Source: Guadua angustifolia
Taxonomy: Eukaryota; Streptophyta; Magnoliopsida; Poales; Poaceae
Assembly: GCA_036346375.1 (NCBI GenBank)
Contig: CM070520.1
Coordinates: 46,271,854 to 46,335,853, forward strand
Length of the DNA: 64,000 nt
Direction: 5' to 3'
In this document: positions 44,977 to 55,701 of the stretch, piece after piece
Layout: every line of letters starts with the position of its first letter
Position numbering within the stretch: the first letter of the stretch is position 1
Translations under genes and position numbers: made by a program
The notes under the pieces: generated by a model
What the model was told of the DNA's origin: nothing
Database searches by the model: none
Seen by the model: only the letters and a program-made list of their open reading frames with translations

Positions 44977-47900
44977 GTGAGTTCGGCCCTAACGTGGAGT
45001 GGAATTACTCCAAGGTAATCATCGAGACGGATTCTCAAGTTCACGGTTAACCAAATTTGAGCTCTCGTTTCTAAAAAAAGAAACATTAAAGGAGCGTTAT
45101 AGGGTGGTAATATTGCAATAACTGCTCTCTTGATTTTCCTTAATAGACAAACTTTGTAAAATGACGCTACCTAAGAAAATGTTATAAAACAGAGAGCGTA
45201 CTGCTCCCTCTATTTTGACGTGCCATCCTGTTTATTGGGATTAGTCCCTTCAAGGTAGTTGTCCATTAAGAGAATCAAGAGTGTAGTTTATGTTTTTGCC
45301 AGCCTCAACCCCTGTTTTTAATGATGCAAAACATGTTGACTGGTTCAAATTCATTAATAGAGGTAAGTTTGGTCCAACTTCATTAACTTTTTTTTTACAT
45401 TTGCCTTTCCTTGGTTTCTGTGCACGAGCTAGTTGGACATCTAAGGGCATTCCCAATGGGTAGTTTCTTAGGTGGTATCTACAGATGAGTAAATGTATTA
45501 AGTATGTGGTGTCTCTAGTGAGATATCACAATGGGTGGTGTCTACTAGTAATCCAAGAACATTAATTATCTAGATGTTTTGATCCAATGCAAACCTCAAT
45601 TGTGTTGTGCATTTTATTTTGTACGCATATGGAAAGAGATATATAGAATATTGGTTGATCTAGCAAGCCACAATGACAAACATTTGATCACACAATTAAA
45701 CATGTTACGGGATTAATAAATATTTGATCTAGCAAGCCACAATGACAAACATTTTGTACGCAGGACGATCCAAATGCCACAACAAATCAATGTGGGGCCC
45801 ACAAAATATGTAGGGGAGACATCCAAGCCATCCCAATGCTGTTGTTTCTAACTGCATTGGTTCTCTACAAGAGTAGTTTCTTATATAAGACATCACTTCA
45901 ATCTCTTTCATCAATAAATAACTTGCCAACTCAGCATAATGCCTATGTGGCATAGTAATTAATGTCTAAGACATCATCTAAGAAACTCCATTGGGAATGC
46001 CCTAAGGCCATTCCCAGTGACAAGTTTCATTTCATGGTTTCCAGGAGTGCCACATCATTTGAAGGGTTTGGGTTGATAAATAAAATAAGGTCTCCCAATG
46101 CACAGTTTCATTTTGCGGTTTCATAGGCTACTCATAGCATTTAATTGTTGCATGGTTTTGTGATCAAATGTTCCATTCAGTGCAGTTTCATTCGGTTTCA
46201 GTGTGTGGGAATGCGTGCGATGAAACAATGCGCTCTCAGTGCAGTTTCATTCGTTTCCAATATGTTGGAAACGGTGTGCACCCAATTTCAACCATATGAA
46301 ACTCATCTCCTCTCTCTCCTCATAATTTTTTTGCCATATCATTATTTTTGTTGATATGTCACCTCACTAAATGATAATATAACTCTCGTTGTGACTGACT
46401 TAAGTAAAAAAAAGAGCCATATGCAGTGTTTCCTCCATTACTAAATAGATGCCCCTCGATGACCTTGGTCGTTTCATGGTTTGCAATGCTTACAGGTGTT
46501 AGCAGCAGAACCGTGGGTACCCCTGGCACCCTCAGACGGCGCGTGTGAGCTCCTCAGCGTTCAGCCATTGCTGGTCCGGTTCCCCTTGGGCTTGGAGCCA
46601 AACAAATCGATGATCTCGTGTCCGCTGCACCTGACCAACAGAACGGATCACCACGTCATCTTTAGTCTCCTGATCACGGAGGAGTACTTCATGGGGCCGC
46701 TCTATGGCGTTGTGCCTCCAAGGTGCAGGTACACTCTTGCCCTGACAATGCACACACAGGCGAAGCCACCAGCGAACAGCTACGAGTTTTTCACCCTTGA
46801 GAGCTGCATAGCTCCTGAGGGCACCCATTTATGCGGAAAAGAGTTTGGCGAGATTTACTTCAATGAAGCCAAAGAGGAGGGCAGTGGGGTGCATCAGGTG
46901 GAATTGATGGCTCTTTACGAACCACCAGGACCAGGGAAGGCCACATCTGAGGTGAGTTCCCTGGATGCTTGGCAAACACAGTGGCCGGAGTGCACACTTT
47001 ACACACATAACTATATAATATTATACAATGATTCCATAACATCATACATCTATTATATATATTTAAAATTTGTTAAAAATACAATACAAATAGTTCTATG
47101 GTTTTACAAATCCCAAACCACCAAAATCGAAATCAATTCAATCAATAAGTTTCGCCCATTGAAGATGTGATATTCCGGTGCTTTTCAAATTTTTTAGCGC
47201 CACCTAAATGAACACTTATTCACATTTCTTCCCTGAGGGAACAAATTTTTTTACACTCGTAACTAGAGACCTTAGCTATATTCCTTTTAAAAGGGTGTTT
47301 CTGTCTGCAACTGGCACAAAAAAAATCCTATTCCATGTATAATGTTTTCCTTCTTGCAAGGGAATGCAGTTGATCATCGTAGTTATTCTTGAGATTGAGC
47401 AACCGAGATGGTAGTGAGACTTGTATTGTGTGGCCTTTAGCCATAAGACACAAAGTGTTACACCAGTACTAACCACATATTGAAACATGAACAAGGTTAC
47501 ATATATAGTAGTACAGATATTCTGTCTTCTGGCTTCTTATCTACTTATTGTGTCGGTTTTTGTTGCGTTTACTTCGGTGGCTGTGATTGTTATTGAAACG
47601 TCGATGCGGAAGCCAATGAAACGCCGAATCATGGTATGCGAATGCAACTTTTCCTTGTATGCCATGTCCTTGCGTTTTTTTCTTCGAGTGATTTCACCAG
47701 CTTCGATCGGTGCTTGCATCCAGATCCAATCGGAGATACAGTTTGCGACGTCCTTAGAAGTGCATACAACAGAGCCATGGTGAGTGTATTTCTTCGTGAG
47801 AGGATATAAACTGAAGTTAGGGTGCTACTTCTATGAAAAGTTTCATCTTGCCTAACACAGGATTTTGGCGAAGGAATTTGGCCGAGTTGTCATTTGGAAC

Positions 47901-50900
47901 TACCAGACCCAGGCAAGTTATTGCTCACACTTGTTGGCAACGTATAACAATTTTTAGCCGATACGTTGCCCTCACGCATGTACTTACACAAATTAGTATG
48001 AGTTTTCCAAAAATAAAAGAAAGGATTAATGTATAATATTTTCTTTTGAAGAATCAACTGAGGGTTTTAGCCTCCTCCTAAACATCTTCAACGCTGAGCC
48101 AAAAATTGTTACAAAATTACATCGGAGGTAGGCACCCTGCAACATAGGGACCTCCTGGATTTAAAGAGCAAAATAGGGGTTTGGGGAAAAGGGTTCAAAG
48201 CCTAGGTGAGCTTGTCTAATCAGGATCGTCTTAAAGTATGAATATCAGCTTATCACAGATGGTTCTTAACGTATCATGTAATTTTGATGGTTGTGTTAGC
48301 AAATTTGTCTGTGATTAGCTTTAACATAGGCGGCTTTTGAAAACCGTCAGTGATGTGGCGTCTAATATATGCCTTTTTGTACCATGAGGTATATTACCAT
48401 AGGTCCAAAGAATTTCCTCTATAAGAATGGTGAAATTTGCGTTGCATAGATGAAGGATAACTATATAGAGACGCATATGACAAAGCATATACCCCCTAAG
48501 CATTTTTACCCATATGGGTAGTGGGAGAATAAGAATACAGAAATACAAAAAATCCAAATAAGCAAGAATGTTGTGGATTTGTTCACTAAGGATTTGCCAG
48601 CTTCTACTTTAGGGAAGCATATTCAGGGCATAGATACCAGAAAACATAGAGTTGTTGTCCCTGAGGGGAGGCATATAATCTTAACAGGTGTTCATCATTG
48701 GGATGAGAAAATGGTATAGTCCTTTGTCCTTGGTTGAGTTTTGTCCAATTGAGATTTTCTCTACTGGACTATTTGGAAGACGTTTGTAATAAGGTATAAG
48801 CATGCATTAGCAATGTGTCCGTGGGAAGTGTTGTAATGTGGGCTATTTATGTGGCCACTTTACCTAAAACGGCTCATTAAGGGTAGTAGGCCCGTTATGC
48901 CCATTAACTTAGTTTAGTCTCGTATTACTTAGGCTATTCCCAGTACATTATATATTGTCACAATATCCAAAGCTGCCATGTCATATGATATCATAGAAGA
49001 TACAACTATCCCAATGCATAGTATCATAGATTGTTTCTTAGTCCCCACAAGATAATTAAATGCTAGATGTGTATGAGAGTATGAATTGTGGGCCACTTAG
49101 ATGATTCAAGTTTCAATGTCTATGATTTCGTGTCCAAGTGGTATCTTTCTCAAGATATAGCTTTCTTCTCTCCCCTCTTAACTCTCTTGCCACATCATCA
49201 AAAATGCTTATGTGGCATGCATTAAATGAGTATGTTACCATGCACTGGGAATAGCCTTATGTCACGAACCAAGAGATTTGGTAGCGATCCTAAATAATAG
49301 TCTTGGCTGACGGGAGGGTGAGGCTTTAACCTCATTATCCCGGCCCAATGATGGGTGTTGAGGGATCGGGATGGGATATAATTGATACTGGGAAGATAGA
49401 TTTAGTTCTTGCTAGATTCATCTAAATGATGGGGGGGGAGCCCCTAACAACTTGGAACTAATCTTATCTCTTAGCTAGCTAATGCAATGTCTAACTAATG
49501 CAATTTTTAACTAAGTAATAACTACAAAAATTCTAGGAAAACTAAAAAACGAACCAAATAACGGCCAAAGGCCAACTGTGCCGCATCCGGCACACTGGTA
49601 GCTATGGCCACTATCTCCTGCCGACAGCTAAGGCGCTAGTGTTAGATGCCGCTGATGATAGCTTATTTATATTCATGTGGTGTGGGGGTGGATCGCTGCT
49701 GCGCCAACGCATATCAGTTTCTCCACAGGATGGCTCGATCTTCACGGCGTAGGATAGAACAAGGATAACTAGCTGTGAATAGCCTGCTGGGTAACTAGCT
49801 TTATACCTGCCAAGGTTGGTTGCAACCCATACACGATGGGGAAGATGATCCGAAGGTACAAGAACATCAACCTGTTGTCCGAACAATCACAAAACCACAA
49901 ACTGGAACTAACCCACACAAATGGCTGGAACCGTAGAGCACGAATTAGGGGGACCCGTAAAGATCCTTCCCACAAATCCAAGAGAACTCACAAGAGCAAT
50001 GATAGAGGAACAACTAGCAATCTTGCTATGAGAGCTTACAGCTGAAATGGGTTTGATCTTTGTTACAAAAGACTTAGAGTGCTTGGCTATTTATACTAGG
50101 AATAACCTTCCTAGTTTAGGTGTGAAAGCAAATCAGAACTAAATAAGTTTTCTTGGATATCCAAAGGTCATCTCGGGTTGGTAATTATGAAGACTCTTCA
50201 ATTCTTCTTGGATATCCAAAGGCCATCTCGGGTTGGTAATTGTGAAGACTCTTCAATTCTCGCACAAGACTTAGATAGCATGTGCACCTTCCACGAAAAC
50301 AGTAATAACTTTTGCTTTGAAAGTCGAAACGACAAGCAGTTTTAAATGCTGTAATTTTGACTTCATTATCTTTCCAATGATATGGCCCATGGCCATGTTG
50401 CTCGTTCAGATTGTCTCCAGAAATGTTGGCAAAAAGACAGACAGTGCATGACATGCGCTTCTCTTATGCGGGCGACCATTCTTCATTGTCCCTTCCATTG
50501 CACCTAAGTTCCACCAAAGAAGTAGAAGTTGGAAGTACCATTAAGTTGTTAAAATCTGGAATGAGACTTAAGTTAGCATTCACCTAGTCACGAATTTGTT
50601 TAGCGCGAGCTCGAGTGATCGGTCCTTGTAAATTGGTCGAAGGGTGGTGTATGCGACCATCATCATTTTGGTTGCTGGAGCAACCATTTTGGTCGGTTAC
50701 ACATTGATTTGCATCACCTTGGTCGTTGAAGCATGTGGTGTCCACATCATCATGAGATCTCATCTCCCTATATAAAGAGGGTTATAGGCTATTATTATAC
50801 GTATACCAAAAAATATGAATAAAATTGACAGAGGCTCTGAAACATGTCATCGGCAGCCAGACCATAGTATTATAGTAATAGCATTTTCAGGAGAAATAAT

Positions 50901-52033
50901 AGTAGTTTGAAGAACTTATTTTTGTCCGTGCCTAGTAGCAAGTTGAAATATGCTTTTGTATCTATGATTTATTAATTAACGTATGCTTATATATTTGTCT
51001 GCAGGAAATAAGAGATGTATCGTTCTCTCCATTAGAAGGCATGCTTCTGACTTACTGCGTTGAGCTTATTTTCTTGTCCTCCTTCATTGCTAGATACATG
51101 TCATTTTAATTTTTAAATTCTGTTTCTAAATAACTGTTATTCTATAATTTCAAAACAACTTTTAAGTATTTTTCCCTTTAGCTATTTTCAATACCGTTTA
51201 CTTGCAGTTACTTCGGTTAAATTTGTATATCGAAAGCAATGGTTTGTGGCGGGTGCTGGCGATGGGAGCATCCACGTGTACAGTTGTGATACAATGAAGG
51301 AAATCCGCCATTTGAGACGAGCTCACTCAAAAGGCGTCAGGTCTTTGTCTATTCATGCAACCGAGCCCTACTTGCTGTCTGCATCCTCTGATGGCGATAT
51401 TAAGCTGTGGGACTATGAAAAGGACTGGATGTTAATCAAAGGTTGGCAAAGTGGGAATGTGCGCCATGTCGCGTTTAGCCCAAAGGACACGAATATTTTT
51501 GCTACTGCGGAGGATCTCAGAGTAAAGGTTTGGTTTTCCGGTCATGCATTTTAGCAAAAGACAAAAAAAATTAGTATTAAAAATCTTAATTTTGCTAACA
51601 CATGTATGCGCTTGAATCGGTAATTACAGATTTGGAATCTTCATCTTTCTGAATGTACCCGGACATTACCTTGGCCCGAAATGGATAATAATTATTGTTT
51701 GGAGGTAATTATTTTTGAAGGTGAGCAATATTTGGACTACATTAGTCATGGAAATGAGCTATACTTGATCGCTTGTCGTGGATGGAAAGCTGTCAAGGTA
51801 TGACACATCTTCTTTGAAGAATAGGCTAGCTCTTGATCATCAGTACGGACTGTTGATGCAATGCATTTCTTCTTGTTGAGTCAGATTTGGGACTACCAGA
51901 CAAGGAGATGTGTTAAAATACTCGATGAACATAGAGAAAGTGTTAGTGCAATTTGTTCCCATCCCGATCTTCCAGTACTAATTACAGGTTCGGATGACGG
52001 GACAGTTTGTCTGTGGAGCTCAACTACCTTCGA
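41772..52033 (+). CDS. Kinase-MSP(-WD40) fusion gene, copy 2
   Basis: Exons by splice sites and frame: 41772-41933, 42017-42272, 42446-42668, 42774-42894, 44563-44772, 44911-44976, 46496-46951 (498 codons, all phases compatible), then 47701-47779, 47861-47912, 51005-51038, 51208-51527, 51630-51797 and 51885-52033 for a WD40 part, with a possible membrane-anchor exon at 47517-47633. The protein would be a non-RD kinase followed by an MSP domain and a coatomer-beta'-like propeller. Joining MSP to WD40 needs a frame change inside exon 47701-47779: reading on from the MSP phase gives a stop at 47755. The true product may therefore end there. The 3' end of the gene is not seen: retrotransposons occupy 52096-59682 and from 60522 on. 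Kinase-MSP fusions are known in grasses (wheat Snn3-D1). Confidence 0.75.
42895..44562 (+). other. Intron 4 of gene copy 2, AT-rich, no gene
   Basis: Bounded by GAG/GTAAGA and TTCGTAG/GTTGTC. It is 1,668 bp with no coding frame of interest and no clear transposon ends. Confidence 0.7.
45445..46002. mobile_element. MITE, PIF/Harbinger type, in intron 6
   Basis: 558 bp with near-perfect terminal inverted repeats GGGCATTCCCAATGG, flanked by TAA (45442-45444 and 46003-46005). It contains an internal direct repeat of a CTAGCAAGCCACAATGACAA phrase (45659 and 45728). Confidence 0.88.
46006..46400. mobile_element. Second MITE, abutting the first
   Basis: It starts GGCCATTCCCAGTGACAAG immediately after the TAA that closes the previous MITE and ends about GTTGTGACTGACT followed by TAA. 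The ends are only partly inverted (CAGTGACAA against CAGTCACAA), so the right boundary is tentative. The interior repeats GTTTCATT words. It lies just before the MSP exon. Confidence 0.55.
46496..46951 (+). CDS. Major sperm protein (MSP/VAP-like) domain exon of copy 2
   Basis: A single 152-codon exon (residues 347-498) with CTTACAG before it and GAG/GTGAGT after it. It begins with the unit found twice in copy 1 (AEPWVPLAPSDGACELL) and shows the MSP beta-sandwich signature: LLVRFPLGLEPNKS, CPLHLTNRTDHHVIFSLL, GVVPPRCRYTLALTM and FGEIYFNEA. MSP domains of plant VAP27 proteins bind partners at the ER membrane and contact sites; here the domain is fused to a kinase instead of standing alone. It differs from ordinary VAPs in having an inserted segment (YFMGPLYG) where those have a TTxPK-like loop, so FFAT-peptide binding cannot be assumed. 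Confidence 0.87.
46952..47516 (+). other. Intron after the MSP exon; no further gene
   Basis: Begins GTGAGT. AT-rich; the open frame running on from the MSP exon to 47170 is intronic read-through. Confidence 0.6.
47517..47633 (+). CDS. Possible membrane-anchor exon of copy 2
   Basis: 39 codons in phase with both the MSP exon and the next exon. They read a strongly hydrophobic run (FCLLASYLLIVSVFVAFTSV and AVIVI) then basic RKPMKRR, before ATG/GTATGC. VAP proteins carry a C-terminal membrane anchor after MSP, so such an exon would make biological sense. The acceptor side (ATATATAGTAGTACAG) lacks a good pyrimidine tract, and I know of no family match, so this is a candidate only. Confidence 0.35.
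47701..52033 (+). CDS. Coatomer beta'-like WD40 propeller exons of copy 2
   Basis: Exons 47701-47779, 47861-47912, 51005-51038, 51208-51527, 51630-51797 and 51885-52033. The protein text follows coatomer beta' (COPB2) order: LEVHTTEPW/ILAKEFGRVVIWNYQTQ, TSVKFVYRKQWFVAGAGDGS, LSIHATEPYLLSASSDGDIK, LWDYEKDW, HVAFSPKDTNIFATAEDLRV, KIWNL, IWDYQTRRCVKILDEHRESV and VLITGSDDGTVCLWSSTTF. About five WD repeats are covered and the propeller is incomplete on the right. In COPI this domain recognises dilysine cargo; here it lies downstream of kinase and MSP exons. Exon 47861-47912 uses a GC donor (CAG/GCAAGT), and 51005-51038 may also (G/GCATGC). An indel in the first exon seems to put the propeller out of frame with MSP. 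Confidence 0.75.
48564..48800 (+). pseudogene. Copia RNase H tail remnant in an intron
   Basis: AAGAATGTTGTGGATTTGTT and following codons read KNVVDLFTKDLPASTLGKHI, QGIDTRK: the conserved end of copia RNase H (NxxDxFTKxLP...F.....GI). A purine run GAGGGGAGGC near 48663 could be the old polypurine tract, with LTR-like sequence after it. No other part of the element is recognisable. Confidence 0.72.
48932..49256. mobile_element. MITE, PIF/Harbinger type, in a WD40 intron
   Basis: 325 bp with terminal inverted repeats GGCTATTCCCAGT and ACTGGGAATAGCC, flanked by TTA (48929-48931 and 49257-49259). Related in its ends to the MITE at 46006. Confidence 0.88.
49260..51004 (+). other. Rest of the long WD40 intron; old LTR-like sequence
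   Basis: No exon supported. The stretch resembles retrotransposon LTR sequence (dinucleotide-rich, with CTATATAAAGAGGG near 50767) and holds a 55-bp tandem duplication at 50150-50259. Boundaries of the old element cannot be placed. Confidence 0.4.
50150..50259 (+). repeat. 55-bp tandem duplication
   Basis: Two head-to-tail copies (50150-50204, 50205-50259) starting TTCTTGGATATCCAAAGG, differing at two or three bases. Confidence 0.88.
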
Positions 52034-52095
52034 GTAAGTACCCGTGACCTCTTGAAAATGCACACATGCACTGTACCCAACTCACAACTGACAAC

Positions 52096-53647
52096 TGTTG
52101 AAAATATTGCGGTATTAGCAATTTTATTATGACTATTCCAAGTAAAATAAAAAGCCATGAGATATCATTGTCATCTAGGTATAAATACTGAAACAAGATG
52201 TCTTCAAATATCAAAGTATACAAGCTCATGAACAAGTATTTGCATAATTGCATAACAATGACAAGTATAAGAGACATCACAACTAGCATAATTAATGCTC
52301 AAGTTGTTAACTTAGTATTGTTCTCAGATAACGGGTTGCCTTAAAGACCGTCTTCGTCACAAGGGACAAAGATCACTGACCTATTTGTGACAACTTTATC
52401 TTTGTAAGATAAAACAGTATTCCAACACTTCAACAGATACAATCAAATATTTCAATTGAGAACTGAACGCTAATATATCTAGTGAATCAAGAATACAAGT
52501 TATGCTGCTGACAAAATGATGAAAACAATCTAGCCAACAAGAAGTGAAGCACCAAGTTATTCAGAATCAACAGAGAACGAAATAGGGGACTACTGATAGC
52601 TACTAGATGATTTCATCACTTAAAACAGTAGGTTACCAGCCATATCAGAGCAAGATTCACTTGGCATATATTAGATTTAACTAGTTAACAACTGAATAAT
52701 TTAAGTATATGTCAGTTGGTAAGGCTGTTGTCACAAATGGTCTCACTAAAACCCAATCTTCATTGAACAATTAATCCCACTCTTGCAAGGTCACCAAATC
52801 ATGTAGACTGGCCCCTTTGCAAGCTACCGACAAAAGATCAATCACAAACAAAGTGAAAGACTTACAGAGCACCAACTGTCCAAGTTAGTGCAGCCGGCTA
52901 GGCACGTCGAAGACGCTGTCCTAGAAAACAACACGCCGCTGCAATGCCGCAAAAATCGCCGGTGTTGGATTCGGAGATACAAAGCCAAAGTTCCCACAGT
53001 GAGGCAATCCACCAGAGAACTCGAGATGTAGCAGGTGATGCACAGAGCCACCGAATCAACCTCTCGACCAAAGAGAGGAAATGCCGAACACAAGAAAACA
53101 GACCACACAGGTCAGCCTTCACAGCAAGCAAATAAATCCGAAAAACACAAACAGTCGGATTAGGAAGACAGCAAATAGGCTGCACAATCAGATGTTCTGG
53201 CCTGGTATAAACCCCTCAATCACAAGGTAAACCCTAGACTGCAGAATCGAGTGTTGATTCAACTAGGGTTACATGCTAATGCGGTCATCCACAGGTTGAA
53301 TCAACCTCAGATTGAGTCAGAGAGAACCTATAATTACATATCACACTACAAGCTTCGACCAGACTGAGTGAATTCAGATTTGAGAGGACGATTCTAGAAT
53401 TGTCTCACCGAGGGAGCCATTGAGCTGAATATATAGGGTCCCAAATCCAAGCCATGCGGACGAAGCCGTTGCCTCCTCCTGCCCATTCCCCATTCACCCT
53501 TCTGTTCTTCTCTCGGTCAAGATGAGGCAGCACCTGGCTACCCTTGATTCCCTCCAGCTGGGCCGACTGGGTTGGCTTGGCCTCACAAGCCAGGCCGGCC
53601 CAGTTGACCTGGCAATAGAAATTTGAAGGAACTCAAATTTACCAACA
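52096..53647 (-). repeat. 3' LTR of the minus-strand copia element
   Basis: 1,552 bp, about 95% or more identical to 58047-59682 by eye. On the minus strand it is preceded by the polypurine tract GTAATGGTGGGGAT (53648-53661). It lacks the 93-bp block found in the other LTR. Confidence 0.92.
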
Positions 53648-54184
53648 ATCCCCACCATTACTTCAAATTTGAACAAATCCAAAGATTCTGAATGCCCTGT
53701 TTTATATACTGTTATTCAGCACGGTACCGACATGGTTTGAACCAATGCTTAGTGAGAAGAACTACAACTCTACACAGACAAAGGAGGACTAGGCCTTGAT
53801 CCAACGTCTTGAAAAGAGAGTTTTCATTCTAGTAACACACAGTACTAGGCAGCAAAGCTGCACTTCTTTCGGGGCAGGACGTTACGGTCATGTCCTTGGT
53901 ATCTTTTCATGAGCTCACTAGAGAGTATACCCTTGAACTCTCCCGGACCGCGACCTCATGGTCAGCTCACATAGGTGAATTCTTCGGGAAATTCTGTAGG
54001 ACAATTCCTGGCCTTTAGGCACTGAATTCATTAAGAGTTTAGCTCAACCTTCCATACAGAATAAGCACACAGCTAATGGGACTCCATGATATTGTGCTTC
54101 TGATTACCACACAGCTTAGTTGTTTTAGAGCCTGTTTCACGAGATCGCCGGTCTTACAGGATAGGTTGCTACTGTTGGAAACCA
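53648..54184 (-). other. Non-coding 3' region of the copia element
   Basis: Between the RNase H stop and the polypurine tract. No gene. Confidence 0.75.
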
Positions 54185-54523
54185 CTAACAGGGTATGAGT
54201 CCCATTCCCTTTAATGCTTCTTGAATAGGTCCTTTAGACAATCCCTTTGTGAAAGGATCTGCCAAGTTCCTTTCAGACTGGATGTATTCTACAGAAACAA
54301 CACCCGTCTCTCTCGCATGCCGAGTTGACTTAAGTCTTCTCTTTATATGCCTCGAGGACTTCATATTGTCCTTTCTACTCTTAACCTTAACTATTACAGT
54401 CTCGTTATCGCAGAAGACTAGGATTACTGGTATCGGCTTATCCAAAGACAGAAGGTCGAATGAGCTCTTTGAGCCATTCTCGCTTTCTTCTGCCGAATCG
54501 AGCGCTACTAATTCAGCCTCCAT
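54185..54523 (-). pseudogene. Copia RNase H domain
   Basis: Reads STMEAELVALDSA, then VILVFCDNETVIVKVKS, KSSRHIKRRL and VEYIQSERNLADPFTKGLS: the copia RNase H with its Glu and Asp active-site residues. It is in the same frame as the RT to its right but separated by a stop at 54545-54547 just after VSWKSSK. The enzyme would degrade the RNA strand during reverse transcription. Confidence 0.88.
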
Positions 54524-54544
54524 GGTAGAGCGTGTAATGATAGT

Positions 54545-55624
54545 CTATTTGGAGGACTTCCATGACACAGCCCCACCACCCAAAGTGAATGCATATCCAC
54601 TAGTGGATTTCATCTCATCCGAGTCACTGATCCAGTTAGCATCACTGAATCCTTCTAAGACAGCCGGATGGCCAGAGTAATGTATCCCAAGATTCATGGT
54701 TCCCTTTAGATACCTAAGTACCCTTTCAAGTGCTATCCAATGATCATCTCCAGGATTAGCCGTGTATCGACTCAATCTGCTTACAACATATGAGATGTTA
54801 GGTCTTGTAGCACTAGTCAAATACATTAGGGATCCAATTATTTGAGAATATCTTAGCTGGTCTTTTCCAAGTCCAGTGTTCTTGCACAATTTGACATTTG
54901 GGTCATAGGGTGTGGCCACAGGCTTACAATCCTTTAAACCAAAACGGTTCAGGATTTTATCCACGTAATGAGATTTTGATAATGTAATCCCATTCTCACC
55001 CTTTAGAAGTTTGATGTTCAAAATCACATCAGCTTCACCCAAGTCCTTCATATCGAAATTTTCGAAAAGGAATCTCTTTGTCTCATTGATTACTTCCAGG
55101 TTAGTCCCAAACATCAATATGTCATCCACATATAGACATAGAATGACACCTGTGCCCCCTCTAAACCGATAATACACACACTTGTCGGCTTCGTTTACGC
55201 AGAATCTGACAGATGTCAATGTGTTATCGAATTTCTCATGCCATTGCTTGGGGGCCTGTTTGAGACCACACAAAGATTTAATCAAACAACACACTTTATT
55301 TTCATGACCGGTAACTACAAATCCTTCTGGCTGACTCATGTATATCTCCTCATCCAACTCTCCGTTTAGGAAAGCGGTCTTTACGTCCATTTGATGGACA
55401 TGGAGTTTACATGCGGTAGCTATTGCTAAAAGCACGCGGATTGTGGGTAAGCGAGCCACAGGGGAGTAGGTATCAAAATAATCTTCTCCCTCCTTTTGAG
55501 TGAAACCTTTAGCCACTAAACGAGCCTTGTACTTCTCAATAGTACCATCGGGTCTCCTCTTCCTCTTGAAAATCCACTTGCATTTAATCGGCTTGTAAAC
55601 CAACCGAAGATCATGATCTCCCAT
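54545..55624 (-). pseudogene. Copia reverse transcriptase
   Basis: A 359-codon open frame: KCKWIFKRKRRPDGTIEKYK, ARLVAKGFTQKEGEDYFDTY, QMDVKTAFLNGELDEEIYM (residues 79-97), YVDDIL with the polymerase Asp pair at 166-167, MKDLGEADVIL, then YLTSATRPNISYVVSRLSRY and the RNase H entry DANWISDSDE. The polymerase core is intact, but the N-terminal linker (EPRNL, stop, then HESWKEAICSEMDSIIANGT in another frame) and the junction to RNase H are broken. Confidence 0.92.
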
Positions 55625-55701
55625 GTTCCATTAGCAATGATGGAATCCATCTCACTACAGATCGCCTCCTTCCAAGATTCGTGATCCGGAGATGCGATGC
55701 C

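Noticed and set aside
46481..47170. One 229-codon frame starting upstream of the MSP exon
   Set aside because: The true exon is 46496-46951, bounded by CAG acceptor and GTGAGT donor; the extensions are intron read-through.
51005..51114. A long exon reading through LTYCVELIFLSSFIARYMSF
   Set aside because: It meets a stop and does not match coatomer beta'; ending the exon at 51038 gives the correct phase for VTSVKF in the next exon.
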